In this document: positions 7,195 through 15,072 of the stretch, piece after piece
Numbering within the stretch: position 1 is the first letter of the stretch
Layout of the letters: every line of letters starts with the position of its first letter
NCBI GenBank assembly: GCA_020441605.1
Contig: JAGRLX010000242.1
Coordinates: 1 to 25,748, forward strand
Length of the DNA stretch: 25,748 nt
Direction of reading: 5' to 3'
From: Alphaproteobacteria bacterium
GTDB taxonomy: Bacteria; Pseudomonadota; Alphaproteobacteria; Rhizobiales; Aestuariivirgaceae
Program-made: the position numbers and the translations under genes
The notes under the pieces: model-generated
Seen by the model: only the letters and a program-made list of their open reading frames with translations
Told to the model about the DNA's origin: nothing
Databases searched by the model: none

Positions 7195-7548
7195 TTAGCA
7201 ACAGGCTCGGGCAGTGGTACAGACGCTGGCGATCTCGTCGATAAGCGGGGCGCAGAGTTCAGGCCGGCCATTGCAGCAATCGCGGAGCAGGAACAGCACA
7301 ACCTGGCGCACACGCTCCAACTCCACGCGATAGATCACGCTGCGGCTCCGTCTCTCGGCCGCGATAAGTCCGGCGCGCGCGAGGATGGCGAGATGGCTGG
7401 ACATGGTATTCTGCGGCACATTCAGTTGGCGGGCGATGTCGCCGGCTGGCACGCCCTGGGGCTGGTGCTTCACCAGCAGGCGGAAAGTCTCAAGCCGGGT
7501 CGGCTGCGCCAAGGCAGACAATGCGAGGATGGCCGAATCCAATTCCAT
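7195..7548 (-). CDS. arsR: ArsR-family arsenite-responsive repressor
   Basis: Winged-helix repressor that leaves its operator on binding trivalent arsenic. In the 117-residue protein the recognition helix region is around residues 43-60 (NVPQNTMSSHLAILARAG), followed by the wing at 62-75. The classic CVCDL sensor in the DNA-binding helix is missing. Instead cysteines C91, C92 and C99 follow the last helix, and C110, C116 and C117 form a tail. This resembles the Acidithiobacillus ferrooxidans type, which uses C95, C96 and C102. It is the first gene of the ars operon and probably autoregulated. The ATG has no Shine-Dalgarno and lies almost at the predicted transcript start. Confidence 0.93.
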   Translation of the reverse strand: MELDSAILALSALAQPTRLETFRLLVKHQPQGVPAGDIARQLNVPQNTMSSHLAILARAGLIAAERRSRSVIYRVELERVRQVVLFLLRDCCNGRPELCAPLIDEIASVCTTARACC

Positions 7549-7584
7549 ATATCGGGAATTATCGAAGTATTATGTGACAGTCAA
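7541..7584 (-). promoter_or_regulatory. Predicted ars promoter and operator region
   Basis: On the reverse strand TTGACT (7579-7584) precedes GATAAT (7558-7563) with a 15-bp spacer, shorter than ideal. Transcription would begin around 7551, about three bases before the arsR ATG. An inverted repeat AATTCC/GGAATT (7541-7546, 7555-7560) spans the start codon, and TATCG appears twice (7549-7553, 7560-7564). These could be the ArsR site. All are read by eye. Confidence 0.4.
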
Positions 7585-7619
7585 ATGACGGCCTGCCATG
7601 GACACACGCCGCGAGGGAC

Positions 7620-8879
7620 CTAAGCGGCCGAGGTGATTTCCTGCATGGCTGCCAGCAGCAGCGCGACTTCGGCCTCGGTGTTGTAGTGGGCAATGGAGAT
7701 GCGCACACAGGCCGGAAGGCCCAGGGGGCGCAGGATGTTGCCGCTGTAGTGATCGTCCTTGCGGGTATGGGTCCTGATGCCGCGGGCATTGAGGTGGGCC
7801 ACGATTTCGCTGGCCTCTTGGCCCTCCACCGTGAGGGATACCACGCCCTCGCGGCCGGCGGTCTCGGCACCGCCGATGATGGAAACGCCCGGCATTTCGG
7901 CGAGGCCACGGAGATTGCCGGTTCCGAACAGCATCGCGCGAGTCAACTGGTCCTCGTGGTGGTGGATGGCGGCCGCTGCGGCCGCGATGCGCGCCCGTCG
8001 GTCGTCCAGCGCGGTGAAATGGCCACCGAGCCAGACGAAATAGTCGACCACGTCAGAGAAGGTGGCATAGCTTCCGGTATCGCGGGTGCCCAGTTCCCAA
8101 TTTTGCGGGGGGCCGGCGGCGATGTTGTCCTTGGGAAGTGCGGTGAGCCGGTCGGACGCCCAGCCGACGCCATAGCCATGGCGGGAGAACATCTTGTAGG
8201 GCGACACGGCATATCCGTCGATCCCATAGCCTGCGATGTCGATGCCACCATGGCAGGCATGCTGGATGCCATCGACGATGATGAGGCAATCGGGCGCGCG
8301 CTGACGGATCGCGGCGGTGATGGCGGCAACGTCGGTCGCCATGCCGGTGACCGGCGAGGTCTGGATGATCGTGGCGACGCGGACATCAGCGGTGATATGT
8401 TCGTGGTAATGTTCCACCCCGACGCTGCCGGTGGCGTCATCGTGGGGGATAAGCACATGTGGCCGGCCGGTCTGCGCGGCCCAGCGCCCCATGGCGCTAC
8501 GGGACGCCGGATGTTCGAGCGTGCTGCCAAGGCAGATACCGCCTTGCGCAGCGCCGGCAATGGCCGTCCGGATCAGTCGGAACAGTACTTCAGTGCCGCT
8601 TTCGCCGACGAAGACCTGCCCCGATGGCGCGTTGAAATAGGTCCGCATGTCGGCCTTGCCCCGGTCGATGGCCGCCATGAGGGCCCTGGAGGCCGGGTTG
8701 TCGCGGCCCTGGTTGTCGGGATAGCCGGCAAAGGTGGCGGTCGTGTCGATCACCGACTTGAGCGTCAGGGCGCCTCCGGCATTCTCGAAGAAGACCCGGG
8801 GACCGGTGAACGGACAGACGTCGACGTGGGCGAAGCGGGATCTTATGTCGTCCATCAGGCCGGGGATTGTCGTTATCAT
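7620..8879 (-). CDS. Class V aminotransferase-fold PLP-dependent enzyme, function unknown
   Basis: A 419-residue cytoplasmic PLP enzyme of the cysteine desulfurase / kynureninase-like fold. The PLP-binding signs are H123 (LEHPAS), D203 in VDGIQH and the Schiff-base lysine K229 in SPYKMFS. The C-terminal family segment CVRISIAHYNTEAEV is present. The loop that carries the reactive cysteine in true desulfurases (HHC type) reads DDHYSGN instead, so a cysteine desulfurase role is unlikely. The ATG at 8879 was chosen because the FFENAGGALT start of the fold follows at a normal distance; no strong ribosome site is visible, and upstream starts remain possible. It lies 71 bp upstream of arsR on the same strand, but arsR has its own promoter. 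Substrate and pathway are unknown. Confidence 0.8.
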   Translation of the reverse strand: MITTIPGLMDDIRSRFAHVDVCPFTGPRVFFENAGGALTLKSVIDTTATFAGYPDNQGRDNPASRALMAAIDRGKADMRTYFNAPSGQVFVGESGTEVLFRLIRTAIAGAAQGGICLGSTLEHPASRSAMGRWAAQTGRPHVLIPHDDATGSVGVEHYHEHITADVRVATIIQTSPVTGMATDVAAITAAIRQRAPDCLIIVDGIQHACHGGIDIAGYGIDGYAVSPYKMFSRHGYGVGWASDRLTALPKDNIAAGPPQNWELGTRDTGSYATFSDVVDYFVWLGGHFTALDDRRARIAAAAAAIHHHEDQLTRAMLFGTGNLRGLAEMPGVSIIGGAETAGREGVVSLTVEGQEASEIVAHLNARGIRTHTRKDDHYSGNILRPLGLPACVRISIAHYNTEAEVALLLAAMQEITSAA

Positions 8880-9127
8880 AATGGCGGGTCTCGGGAAGTT
8901 CGGCGTTGCAGTCAATCGGAAAGACCAGCTGGTCATCAGGCTGGCGGCATGCACCGCTTCGCCGGTATTTGCAAGACCTGTGAAGACGCGCCGCCAGGAT
9001 CGGTACCCGTGGGGATCTGAGGTCGTCCCAGAGATCGATCGGGACGGAAGGACATGCCAGCCGGCGGGCTTCTTTGACCGGCATCAATGACAAGCTAGGC
9101 CCCCTGTAGCAATGGGGAACAATTGGT

Positions 9128-9133
9128 GAGGAG
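9128..9133 (+). promoter_or_regulatory. Ribosome binding site deciding the start at 9141
   Basis: GAGGAG lies 7 bases before ATG 9141. It rules out the upstream in-frame TTG at 9123, which would precede the site. Confidence 0.65.
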
Positions 9134-9140
9134 TGACTGT

Positions 9141-10331
9141 ATGATCCGCCTGAAGCCCTACATCATTCTTGTCGGCATGGGACTTGTCGAGACCACAACG
9201 AGCCCGGTTTCGGCCGCGACATCACAAGACCCAGCAACCGCTTTGTGGGGAAGTGGTGCGGCATGGAGTCAAGTCGCTCAGAGCGGCGATCCGCTGAAGG
9301 ATTCATACGGAGGAAGCGGAGGCGAGTCCGGCGACTATGTTCTTCCTGAGCGGTCAGGCGGCTCGACCGAGGATCCCTTCAAGAAATCGTTCCAATCCGG
9401 CGGCAGTGACGACAATCAGCCAGACGATGAAGATGGCGGGACGTCAGGCGAAAGCGGTGGCTATGATTCCGTTGGCGGCTCATCGACCTCAGGTGGAGGG
9501 AGTTATCAGGGTGGCGGCGGGTCATCGTCATCAAGTGGTGGCTCCGGCTCAACACCATTGCCGGGCACGACCGAAGTGGAGGCGGGAACCGCCAGCAATT
9601 CGGAAGGCTCCACAAGGGTCATCTATACCAAGGATGCAAATGGCCGCACCATCGGCGGAACCTATATCCACTATGACGAGAACGGCAAGGAGATCGGCCG
9701 GGAGCCGTTCAAGGTCGACCCAGATTCTCCGGATGGCGAAAGTGGAAACGTCAGTCCACCCAGCGCGGACGTGGAACCGGAGGGAGCGACGAGCGACGAG
9801 GAGGCCGGCTATGTCAAGAACAAGCAGGGCACTACAAAGCTGATCTATACGAAGGACTCGAAGGGCCGCATCGTCAGCAAGACCTATATCTATCTCGATG
9901 CCGACGGCAACGAGACCGGGCGGGAGACTCAGAAGATCAAGGTGGGCGAGGAGGTACCTCCTGTCGACGATGAAACGCCTCCCGAAGATGAGGCGGACCT
10001 TCCTGAAGGAACCTTTACGGGTGGCATCCACGGTGACGCGGCGGGCGACATCCAGTTCATGGTCAATGGGCGGTCGATATCGGGCTCGGTGAGCGGCGTC
10101 TACAAGAACACGCCCTTTACCGTCGAGTTCAGGGGTACACTGGACGACGAGGGAAAATTCCGGGCTTCGGCTGGAGGCTCGGCCTTCTATACCATCGACA
10201 ACGAAGAAAAGAGCTATCCGGTCAGTGGCATGATCGAAGGTCAGGTCACAGGAATAAGGGCAAGCGGCACCTGGTGGGCCGACAAGGATCTGCTGAAGGA
10301 TGCCGATGGCACTTGGTCAGCGCGGCAGTAA
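9141..10331 (+). CDS. Secreted Gly/Ser-rich protein with two 31-residue repeats, unknown function
   Basis: I do not recognise the family. The 396-residue product starts with a signal peptide (about 1-25, cleavage near PVSA). Residues 55-140 are an acidic Gly/Ser-rich, probably disordered stretch containing a minor repeat (DPLKDSYGGSG / DPFKKSFQSGG). Two copies of a 31-residue unit follow at 158-188 and 232-262. Each has the form IYTKD..GR.....YI...D.[ND]G.E.GRE, joined by an acidic Pro-rich linker. The C-terminal 290-396 looks beta-rich, with repeated GxxSGxxSG and SGTW motifs recalling a segment of the 612-residue protein encoded nearby. The gene converges on the caspase operon and may belong to the same locus, which is inference from position and style. 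Confidence 0.8.
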   Translation: MIRLKPYIILVGMGLVETTTSPVSAATSQDPATALWGSGAAWSQVAQSGDPLKDSYGGSGGESGDYVLPERSGGSTEDPFKKSFQSGGSDDNQPDDEDGGTSGESGGYDSVGGSSTSGGGSYQGGGGSSSSSGGSGSTPLPGTTEVEAGTASNSEGSTRVIYTKDANGRTIGGTYIHYDENGKEIGREPFKVDPDSPDGESGNVSPPSADVEPEGATSDEEAGYVKNKQGTTKLIYTKDSKGRIVSKTYIYLDADGNETGRETQKIKVGEEVPPVDDETPPEDEADLPEGTFTGGIHGDAAGDIQFMVNGRSISGSVSGVYKNTPFTVEFRGTLDDEGKFRASAGGSAFYTIDNEEKSYPVSGMIEGQVTGIRASGTWWADKDLLKDADGTWSARQ

Positions 10332-10334
10332 TCC

Positions 10335-10369
10335 GCGTCGCCACCCCATTGAAGGTCATGGTGGCGCGC
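10335..10369. terminator. Hairpin between convergent genes, possible bidirectional terminator
   Basis: CGCCACC (10339-10345) pairs with GGTGGCG (10360-10366). The stem extends by three more pairs (GCG 10335-10337 with CGC 10367-10369) past a one-base bulge. It fills the 60-bp gap between convergent stop codons. Neither side has a U-run, so any termination would be weak or factor-assisted. Confidence 0.35.
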
Positions 10370-10391
10370 CTGGCGGCATGCCGAAGCCGAG

Positions 10392-11360
10392 TCAGGGCCA
10401 CCAGAGCTTGAAATATTGAGGATCGCCCACCGGCATGAAGTCGGTGGACGGCCATTCGTCGAGATCAACAATCTGTGGTGGCGCGCCGATGAGATAGCCC
10501 ATCTGGCCGATTGAATCGCTGGCGCAGAAGCCGTTGCCCCAGCCGACCTCCCAGGTGCCATTGCGTTCGCGCATCCAGAATTCAGAGGAAACGGTAGCGA
10601 TGTCCTGATCGCAAAAGCCGGTGACGGCGTTCCATTCGGCAGCGCTGATCTGCTTGCCGCCGGGGCGCTCCGGATGGACCAACAGCCAGGCTGTGCCTGC
10701 CGCGACTCGCATCTCGTCTACCTTGAACACGACGGGTTTTCCAAAACTGTCCTCGAACAGCGGTCGCAGCCCATCGAGTATGGACTTGCGCAGGGGTGAT
10801 CCCGGCGGTGGCGTCTCCACATCCGACGGCTTGATCACCGGTATGGGCGGAAGCGGTGGGGGATTGACGATCTTGTCGATCTGATCACCGGTCCAGAGCA
10901 GGTCGTCGGAGCATTGGTCGAAACCTGGGTCTCCCCTGTTTTCGAGCGCGGTCCAGAGCTGGATATCTTCCTCCGTCCACTGATAATAGATCTGGATTTC
11001 GATTGGCTTGTCGCGACCTGGGCAGCGTTGCTGTGCCAGGCTCATGGCATCGCCCTCAAGCGGCAGAATGCGAAATTGCAGAAAGGCACGGCCCAGATCC
11101 TTCCAGGTCACACGATGGGCGACAATCTCATAGCGCTCTTGGTCGAAATGCTTGTCATCGTTCCAGCCATAGCCTGCCAGCCAGGTTTCAATGAGTTCCT
11201 TGCTCGACGGCTGGCGATTTCCCGATCGCTCCGGCGCGACGTCGGGAAGAGTAACGATTTGGTGCCCCGATGTCGCTTCGGCCTTGGCCGCCGGACCCAG
11301 TCCGCCAGCTACGGCGATCGCAACGAGCAGTGCGGTGGCAATGTGTCGGGTCAGATTCAT
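10392..11360 (-). CDS. Secreted protein of unknown function, last gene of the caspase operon
   Basis: I do not recognise a named family. The 322-residue protein has a signal peptide at about 1-29 (AKAEA cleavage region). An N-terminal domain spans about 50-160, a Pro-rich linker 166-188, and a C-terminal domain 188-300. The latter begins RKSILDGLRPLFED and has the pattern of small alpha/beta domains seen in other bacterial secreted proteins. Cysteines C113, C150, C250 and C279 could form disulfides in the periplasm. The ATG at 11360 has GGGAG 7 bases upstream; an upstream in-frame start at 11408 would overlap the preceding stop and lacks this. It follows the previous gene by 44 bp and is the last gene in the run. 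Confidence 0.8.
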   Translation of the reverse strand: MNLTRHIATALLVAIAVAGGLGPAAKAEATSGHQIVTLPDVAPERSGNRQPSSKELIETWLAGYGWNDDKHFDQERYEIVAHRVTWKDLGRAFLQFRILPLEGDAMSLAQQRCPGRDKPIEIQIYYQWTEEDIQLWTALENRGDPGFDQCSDDLLWTGDQIDKIVNPPPLPPIPVIKPSDVETPPPGSPLRKSILDGLRPLFEDSFGKPVVFKVDEMRVAAGTAWLLVHPERPGGKQISAAEWNAVTGFCDQDIATVSSEFWMRERNGTWEVGWGNGFCASDSIGQMGYLIGAPPQIVDLDEWPSTDFMPVGDPQYFKLWWP

Positions 11361-11404
11361 GTCCAGTCTCCCAAATCTCCAGACGTGTTGGATCAAGGGC
11401 CGCG

Positions 11405-13243
11405 TCACGGCAGGTCCACCGGTTGTTCGGGTCCTCGCTCGCCGCCGAATATTTCATGACGTGTCAGCACTTCAATATCGAGGGAAATCCGGTCAACGCC
11501 GAAGAACGGCACGGTGAAGAGCACCGATCTCTCGTCCCGGGCTGAGGCGACATCGAGCAGATCATCCGGTCCGGCCCAGCCGGACACCACGTATTTTTCG
11601 GCACGCAGCCAATAGGTGCCCGGTTCGAGATCCTTGATCCAGATGGTGTAGCGCCCATCGGTGCCGCTGGTCACGCGGGTGCCGCCACCCTCGGAGCCAA
11701 GCCTGTCTGCCCTGACGGTCACGCCCTTGACGCCATTGTCCTTGTAAATGATCCGGCCTGACACGGCATCTGGACGCGCATCGTAGTCTGGTCCGATCAG
11801 TTCAATCTCGACACTGGCCTTTTCGTGGTCCCAGGTTGCCGTCTCCGGGTCTGGATGAAAATAGTCCTTGTACTTCGGAATCCAGGTGACATAGCCCTTC
11901 CACGGCCCGTTGGGCTTGTCCAGCCGGTAGCCGTCGGGAAAATCATCGTGCTGGAATCCCGTAACCACGACTTGATAGCCGCCCTGTGGCAGGCGGTCGA
12001 AGCGGTAGGATCCGTCGGGGCCAGTCACGGTTCGCCGCAACGGCGGCCCATCACCATTGGGATGCAGTTCCACCGTAGCCTTGCGCAACACTTGCGGCCC
12101 GCCACGAATGCGGGGGTAATTGTAAGACATGTACACCCGCCCCGCGATGCTGCCGAAGCGCGCAGTAGAGACGTGGACCGTGCCTTCAGCCTCGAAGCGT
12201 TTGGTGAGCGAGAGCTTGACCTTCACTGAGAAGGGGATTCGATCGCCATCCTTGGCCTTGCCTGAAACCATGAAGGCCTGGTTCTCGATCGCCAGGCCTC
12301 GCGGCAGCGTCCACTCGATCAGGTCGTCGGGGACAGGCACCTTGTCAGCCGTGTCACCCATGATGGCGAAGACTGTTGGACGTTCGGCGGGTTCACCGGG
12401 TGCGGCCGTCGTCTCTGACGGCAACAGCAGGATGCCGGTGACCCGATCCGGATCGATATCCTCTTCGGTCGCGCCGTCTCTTCCGGTCTTGTCCGGTTTG
12501 GTCTTGGATGTGCTGCCGTCTTCCGTGACTTCAGGTGGTGGCGCGCCGTCCTTGCCCGCAGACCCGTCTTCACCTCCGCTGGCGACAGTCGCGGACGATG
12601 GCTTGACGGAGAGATATTTCCGGTCCGTCGGCGGAAAGTTCCACCCATAGCGTCCACGCTTTCCAGTAAGCCGAAGATGGAGAACCGGCTTCGCCGCGGC
12701 TTCCTCCTTGCGGAAAAACTTGAAGGCGCCGTTGTTCTGCTGGTCGGTGCCGCAGAAGTGTTCGGTCCCTTGCCACTCGCCGTCGATGGATGCGGTCTTG
12801 CTCTCCCAGGTTCCGGACAATTGGCCGTTGAATGTCAGATCGGCGCCGCCAAGATGGACGTTTTGCTCGCAGATGCTTTGAATGACGATCTTGCCCGTGG
12901 CCGCGCCATCGGGCGCAAGCGACAGTTCGATCCTTGCCCGGCGGCCATCGGCAGCGGCCTGGCCATCATATGAAATCACGATTGGCCGGGAAGAAACTGC
13001 TCCTGGCGTGGATGGCAGGATACTGCTGCCAGGTTCGGGACCTGCCGCCGGCAGCGGGCTCCTGGTGTCGGCCGCACCGTCGCTCTTGAAGAGGTCGCCA
13101 ATGGCTGGAGGCGGCAGCTGACCGCCGGTATCATCGCCCTTCAGGCCGAAGTCCTGGGCTCCGGCCCGACCCCAGACCGTGAGCAACACGCACAATGTCA
13201 GGATGATCCGGCGGGTGAGCACAATGCCGGACAGGACCATCAC
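11405..13243 (-). CDS. Secreted multidomain protein with two carboxypeptidase regulatory-like domains
   Basis: The 612-residue precursor has a signal peptide at about 1-29 (GRAGAQ). A beta-rich domain at about 86-200 carries C125 and C164 and the GQLSGTWESK segment. A Gly/Lys/Glu-rich linker (about 215-265) and a further beta domain (266-360) follow. Two carboxypeptidase-regulatory/transthyretin-like Ig folds come next, around 365-430 (TVTGPDGSYRFDRLPQGGYQ) and 493-550 (VTSGTDGRYTIWIKDLEPGT). Such folds usually act as adhesive or structural modules, and there is no peptidase active site. The start is 6 bp after the caspase stop, with GAGG at the stop codon as ribosome site. This indicates close co-expression and perhaps a physical partnership. 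The molecular role is unknown. Confidence 0.82.
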   Translation of the reverse strand: MMVLSGIVLTRRIILTLCVLLTVWGRAGAQDFGLKGDDTGGQLPPPAIGDLFKSDGAADTRSPLPAAGPEPGSSILPSTPGAVSSRPIVISYDGQAAADGRRARIELSLAPDGAATGKIVIQSICEQNVHLGGADLTFNGQLSGTWESKTASIDGEWQGTEHFCGTDQQNNGAFKFFRKEEAAAKPVLHLRLTGKRGRYGWNFPPTDRKYLSVKPSSATVASGGEDGSAGKDGAPPPEVTEDGSTSKTKPDKTGRDGATEEDIDPDRVTGILLLPSETTAAPGEPAERPTVFAIMGDTADKVPVPDDLIEWTLPRGLAIENQAFMVSGKAKDGDRIPFSVKVKLSLTKRFEAEGTVHVSTARFGSIAGRVYMSYNYPRIRGGPQVLRKATVELHPNGDGPPLRRTVTGPDGSYRFDRLPQGGYQVVVTGFQHDDFPDGYRLDKPNGPWKGYVTWIPKYKDYFHPDPETATWDHEKASVEIELIGPDYDARPDAVSGRIIYKDNGVKGVTVRADRLGSEGGGTRVTSGTDGRYTIWIKDLEPGTYWLRAEKYVVSGWAGPDDLLDVASARDERSVLFTVPFFGVDRISLDIEVLTRHEIFGGERGPEQPVDLP

Positions 13244-13249
13244 CGAACC

Positions 13250-15004
13250 TCATTGAACGGGATTGAGCGCGAAGGCATCGGGCAGATCGTCAACGTAGCG
13301 CGGGCTCTGGCGGCCATTGGTGGCGGCCTCCACCTCGTTGCGGATGCGGCGATGCATGATGCTGACATCGAGACCCCTTTCGCCAAGACCCTTCAGCAGT
13401 GCCTGTGTGTAGACGCTGATCTCGCCGGTACCGGTCTCGGCGGTCTTGCCCGGTTCGGCGGCGAAGCCCACGAACTGGCCGGCGTTGAGGTTCTCGCGCT
13501 TGATGACTGCGAGGCCCTTGGTCATGTTGGCGCCCGCGCCCTTGAACATTGAGGACACGATGCTCTTCTCCAACACCGGGTTGTCACGGCAGGCATCGAC
13601 GAAGGCGACGCCAATCCGGGCGGTGGAGGACGCGGCGATGTATTTCTGCAGATCGATGGCGCGTGCCTCGACATCGAGGAACGACGATTGACTGGCGAAG
13701 GCGGCATCAACTGGCAAGAGATAGTTGCGGCCCTCGATCTGAATGCCATGACCCGAGAAATAGAAAAGGGCGACACCGGCCCCTTCCGATTTCGCGTAGA
13801 ATTTTGCCAGGAGCTCGGCCATCTGCGTCCGGGTCTGATTGACACCGACCATCACCTCGTAGCCGAGTGCCGCGAGGCGTTCGGCGAGAGCCTGGGCGTC
13901 ATTAGCTGGCGTCGTCAGTGGCGTGAGCTCGGTGTAATCGCCGTTGCCGATCACCAGGGCCACGCGGCGTCCTGCCGGAACCGTGGCGCTGTGGGCGGGT
14001 TCGTCGGAAGGGGCTGTTGCCGTAGCCGCACCGGGCTGGCCCTGTTGCTCGAGCTTGAGTTTTTCAAGACGCAAGCGCTCGATCTCGGCCTGCAGCCGCA
14101 GGCGCTCGAGATCGTCCGCTGATGCGCTGGACGGCGCGGATGGTTCTCCCATGGGCGGCTCCGTCGGCCCGGCGGCGGCACCGGTCTCCTCGCCATCGTG
14201 GCCGCTTCCATTCGGGTCGTTGGCCGCTGCGCTCTGCGCTGGCGGCTCGTCCGTTTCCTTTTCGACGGCCGTGAACTCGATCCGGACCATGCCCTTATTG
14301 GCCGCGGCCTCGTTGGTGGCCCAGGTCTTCGGATCGGAGTCGACCAAGCGATATTCCCCTGCGGGCAGGATGATATCGGGTTCCACATACCAGTAGGCGT
14401 TGGGCACGCCGCCCTGGCCGAGCTTTCCGGCGGCTTTCCACGGCCCGTAGGTCTTGCCATCCGTCCGGCGCAGGGCAATGGTTCCCGGCCGCTTTCCACG
14501 ACCATTGTTCCAGTGATAGGTCTGGATCGAACGGATCAGAATGGGTGCCGGCGTCTTGATGTTGACCGGTTTGGTCGGCCCGTTCCTCACGGCGTAGATG
14601 TTGCCGATTTCGATGACCTGGGTATCACCGACCGGAACATAGGAGGTAGCAGTTCGAAGCTCCTCCTCAGGCTGAACTGAAGGCTCGGCACCCGCCGGAA
14701 AGCCGCTCCGGATGTAGCGGCCGAAGGCCCAGCCGACGGCGCCATCTTCCAACCTTATTTTGCGCCAGTCGCCACGGCGTTCCAGTACGGTGACGATAGT
14801 ATCCGGTCCCATGCGCATGATCTCGCGATAGCGGGAACCGGGCCCGCTGCGGAGTGACAGATAGTTGTCGCCATAGGGGTCGAGTCCCGTGACATAGTCG
14901 GCCCTTGTGTCAGAAGTCCATGCCACGCTGAAAAGAAGGGTCAGGGCAAGGGTGTTGAGGAGCTTGCCCAGGCGGCCTCCTGAAATCTGGATACTGGCGA
15001 TCAT
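13250..15004 (-). CDS. Exported SH3b-caspase (peptidase C14) protein
   Basis: Predicted cysteine endopeptidase of the caspase/orthocaspase clan, 584 residues. A signal peptide (about 1-35, cleavage near TRA) sends it to the periplasm. An SH3b domain follows at 45-100 (YLSLRSGPGSRYREI). Then comes an unassigned beta-rich domain at about 130-245, with a TYHWNNGRG segment and a DSDPKTW segment. A low-complexity linker and a short coiled coil (297-321) precede the C14 domain at 345-584. The catalytic pair is visible: H419 in YFSGHG and C472 in VDACRDNP. The C-terminal half ends with the usual RRIRNEVEAATNGRQSP region. The ATG at 15004 has GAGGAG 7 bases upstream. Export of a caspase is unusual compared with cytosolic immune caspases; its substrate is unknown. 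Confidence 0.92.
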   Translation of the reverse strand: MIASIQISGGRLGKLLNTLALTLLFSVAWTSDTRADYVTGLDPYGDNYLSLRSGPGSRYREIMRMGPDTIVTVLERRGDWRKIRLEDGAVGWAFGRYIRSGFPAGAEPSVQPEEELRTATSYVPVGDTQVIEIGNIYAVRNGPTKPVNIKTPAPILIRSIQTYHWNNGRGKRPGTIALRRTDGKTYGPWKAAGKLGQGGVPNAYWYVEPDIILPAGEYRLVDSDPKTWATNEAAANKGMVRIEFTAVEKETDEPPAQSAAANDPNGSGHDGEETGAAAGPTEPPMGEPSAPSSASADDLERLRLQAEIERLRLEKLKLEQQGQPGAATATAPSDEPAHSATVPAGRRVALVIGNGDYTELTPLTTPANDAQALAERLAALGYEVMVGVNQTRTQMAELLAKFYAKSEGAGVALFYFSGHGIQIEGRNYLLPVDAAFASQSSFLDVEARAIDLQKYIAASSTARIGVAFVDACRDNPVLEKSIVSSMFKGAGANMTKGLAVIKRENLNAGQFVGFAAEPGKTAETGTGEISVYTQALLKGLGERGLDVSIMHRRIRNEVEAATNGRQSPRYVDDLPDAFALNPVQ

Positions 15005-15011
15005 GGCCCTT

Positions 15012-15017
15012 CTCCTC
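15012..15017 (-). promoter_or_regulatory. Ribosome binding site deciding the caspase gene start
   Basis: Reverse-strand GAGGAG lies 7 bases before ATG 15004, and the resulting protein begins directly with a signal peptide. The in-frame upstream start at 15076 would overlap the preceding gene's end. Confidence 0.7.
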
Positions 15018-15072
15018 GTGTCATCGGGGGTACCGCCGGTCATCGCCTGTCGCTGGCCGGCGGCGATTGGGG

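Noticed and set aside
7686..9020. 444-residue forward open frame opposite the aminotransferase gene
   Set aside because: It mirrors a real gene on the other strand, shows no family motif, and has low-complexity composition typical of antisense frames in GC-rich DNA.
9074..9101. TTGACC with TAGGCC as promoter of the gene at 9141
   Set aside because: The -35 is good but the -10 match is poor with a 16-bp spacer; not distinguishable from chance.
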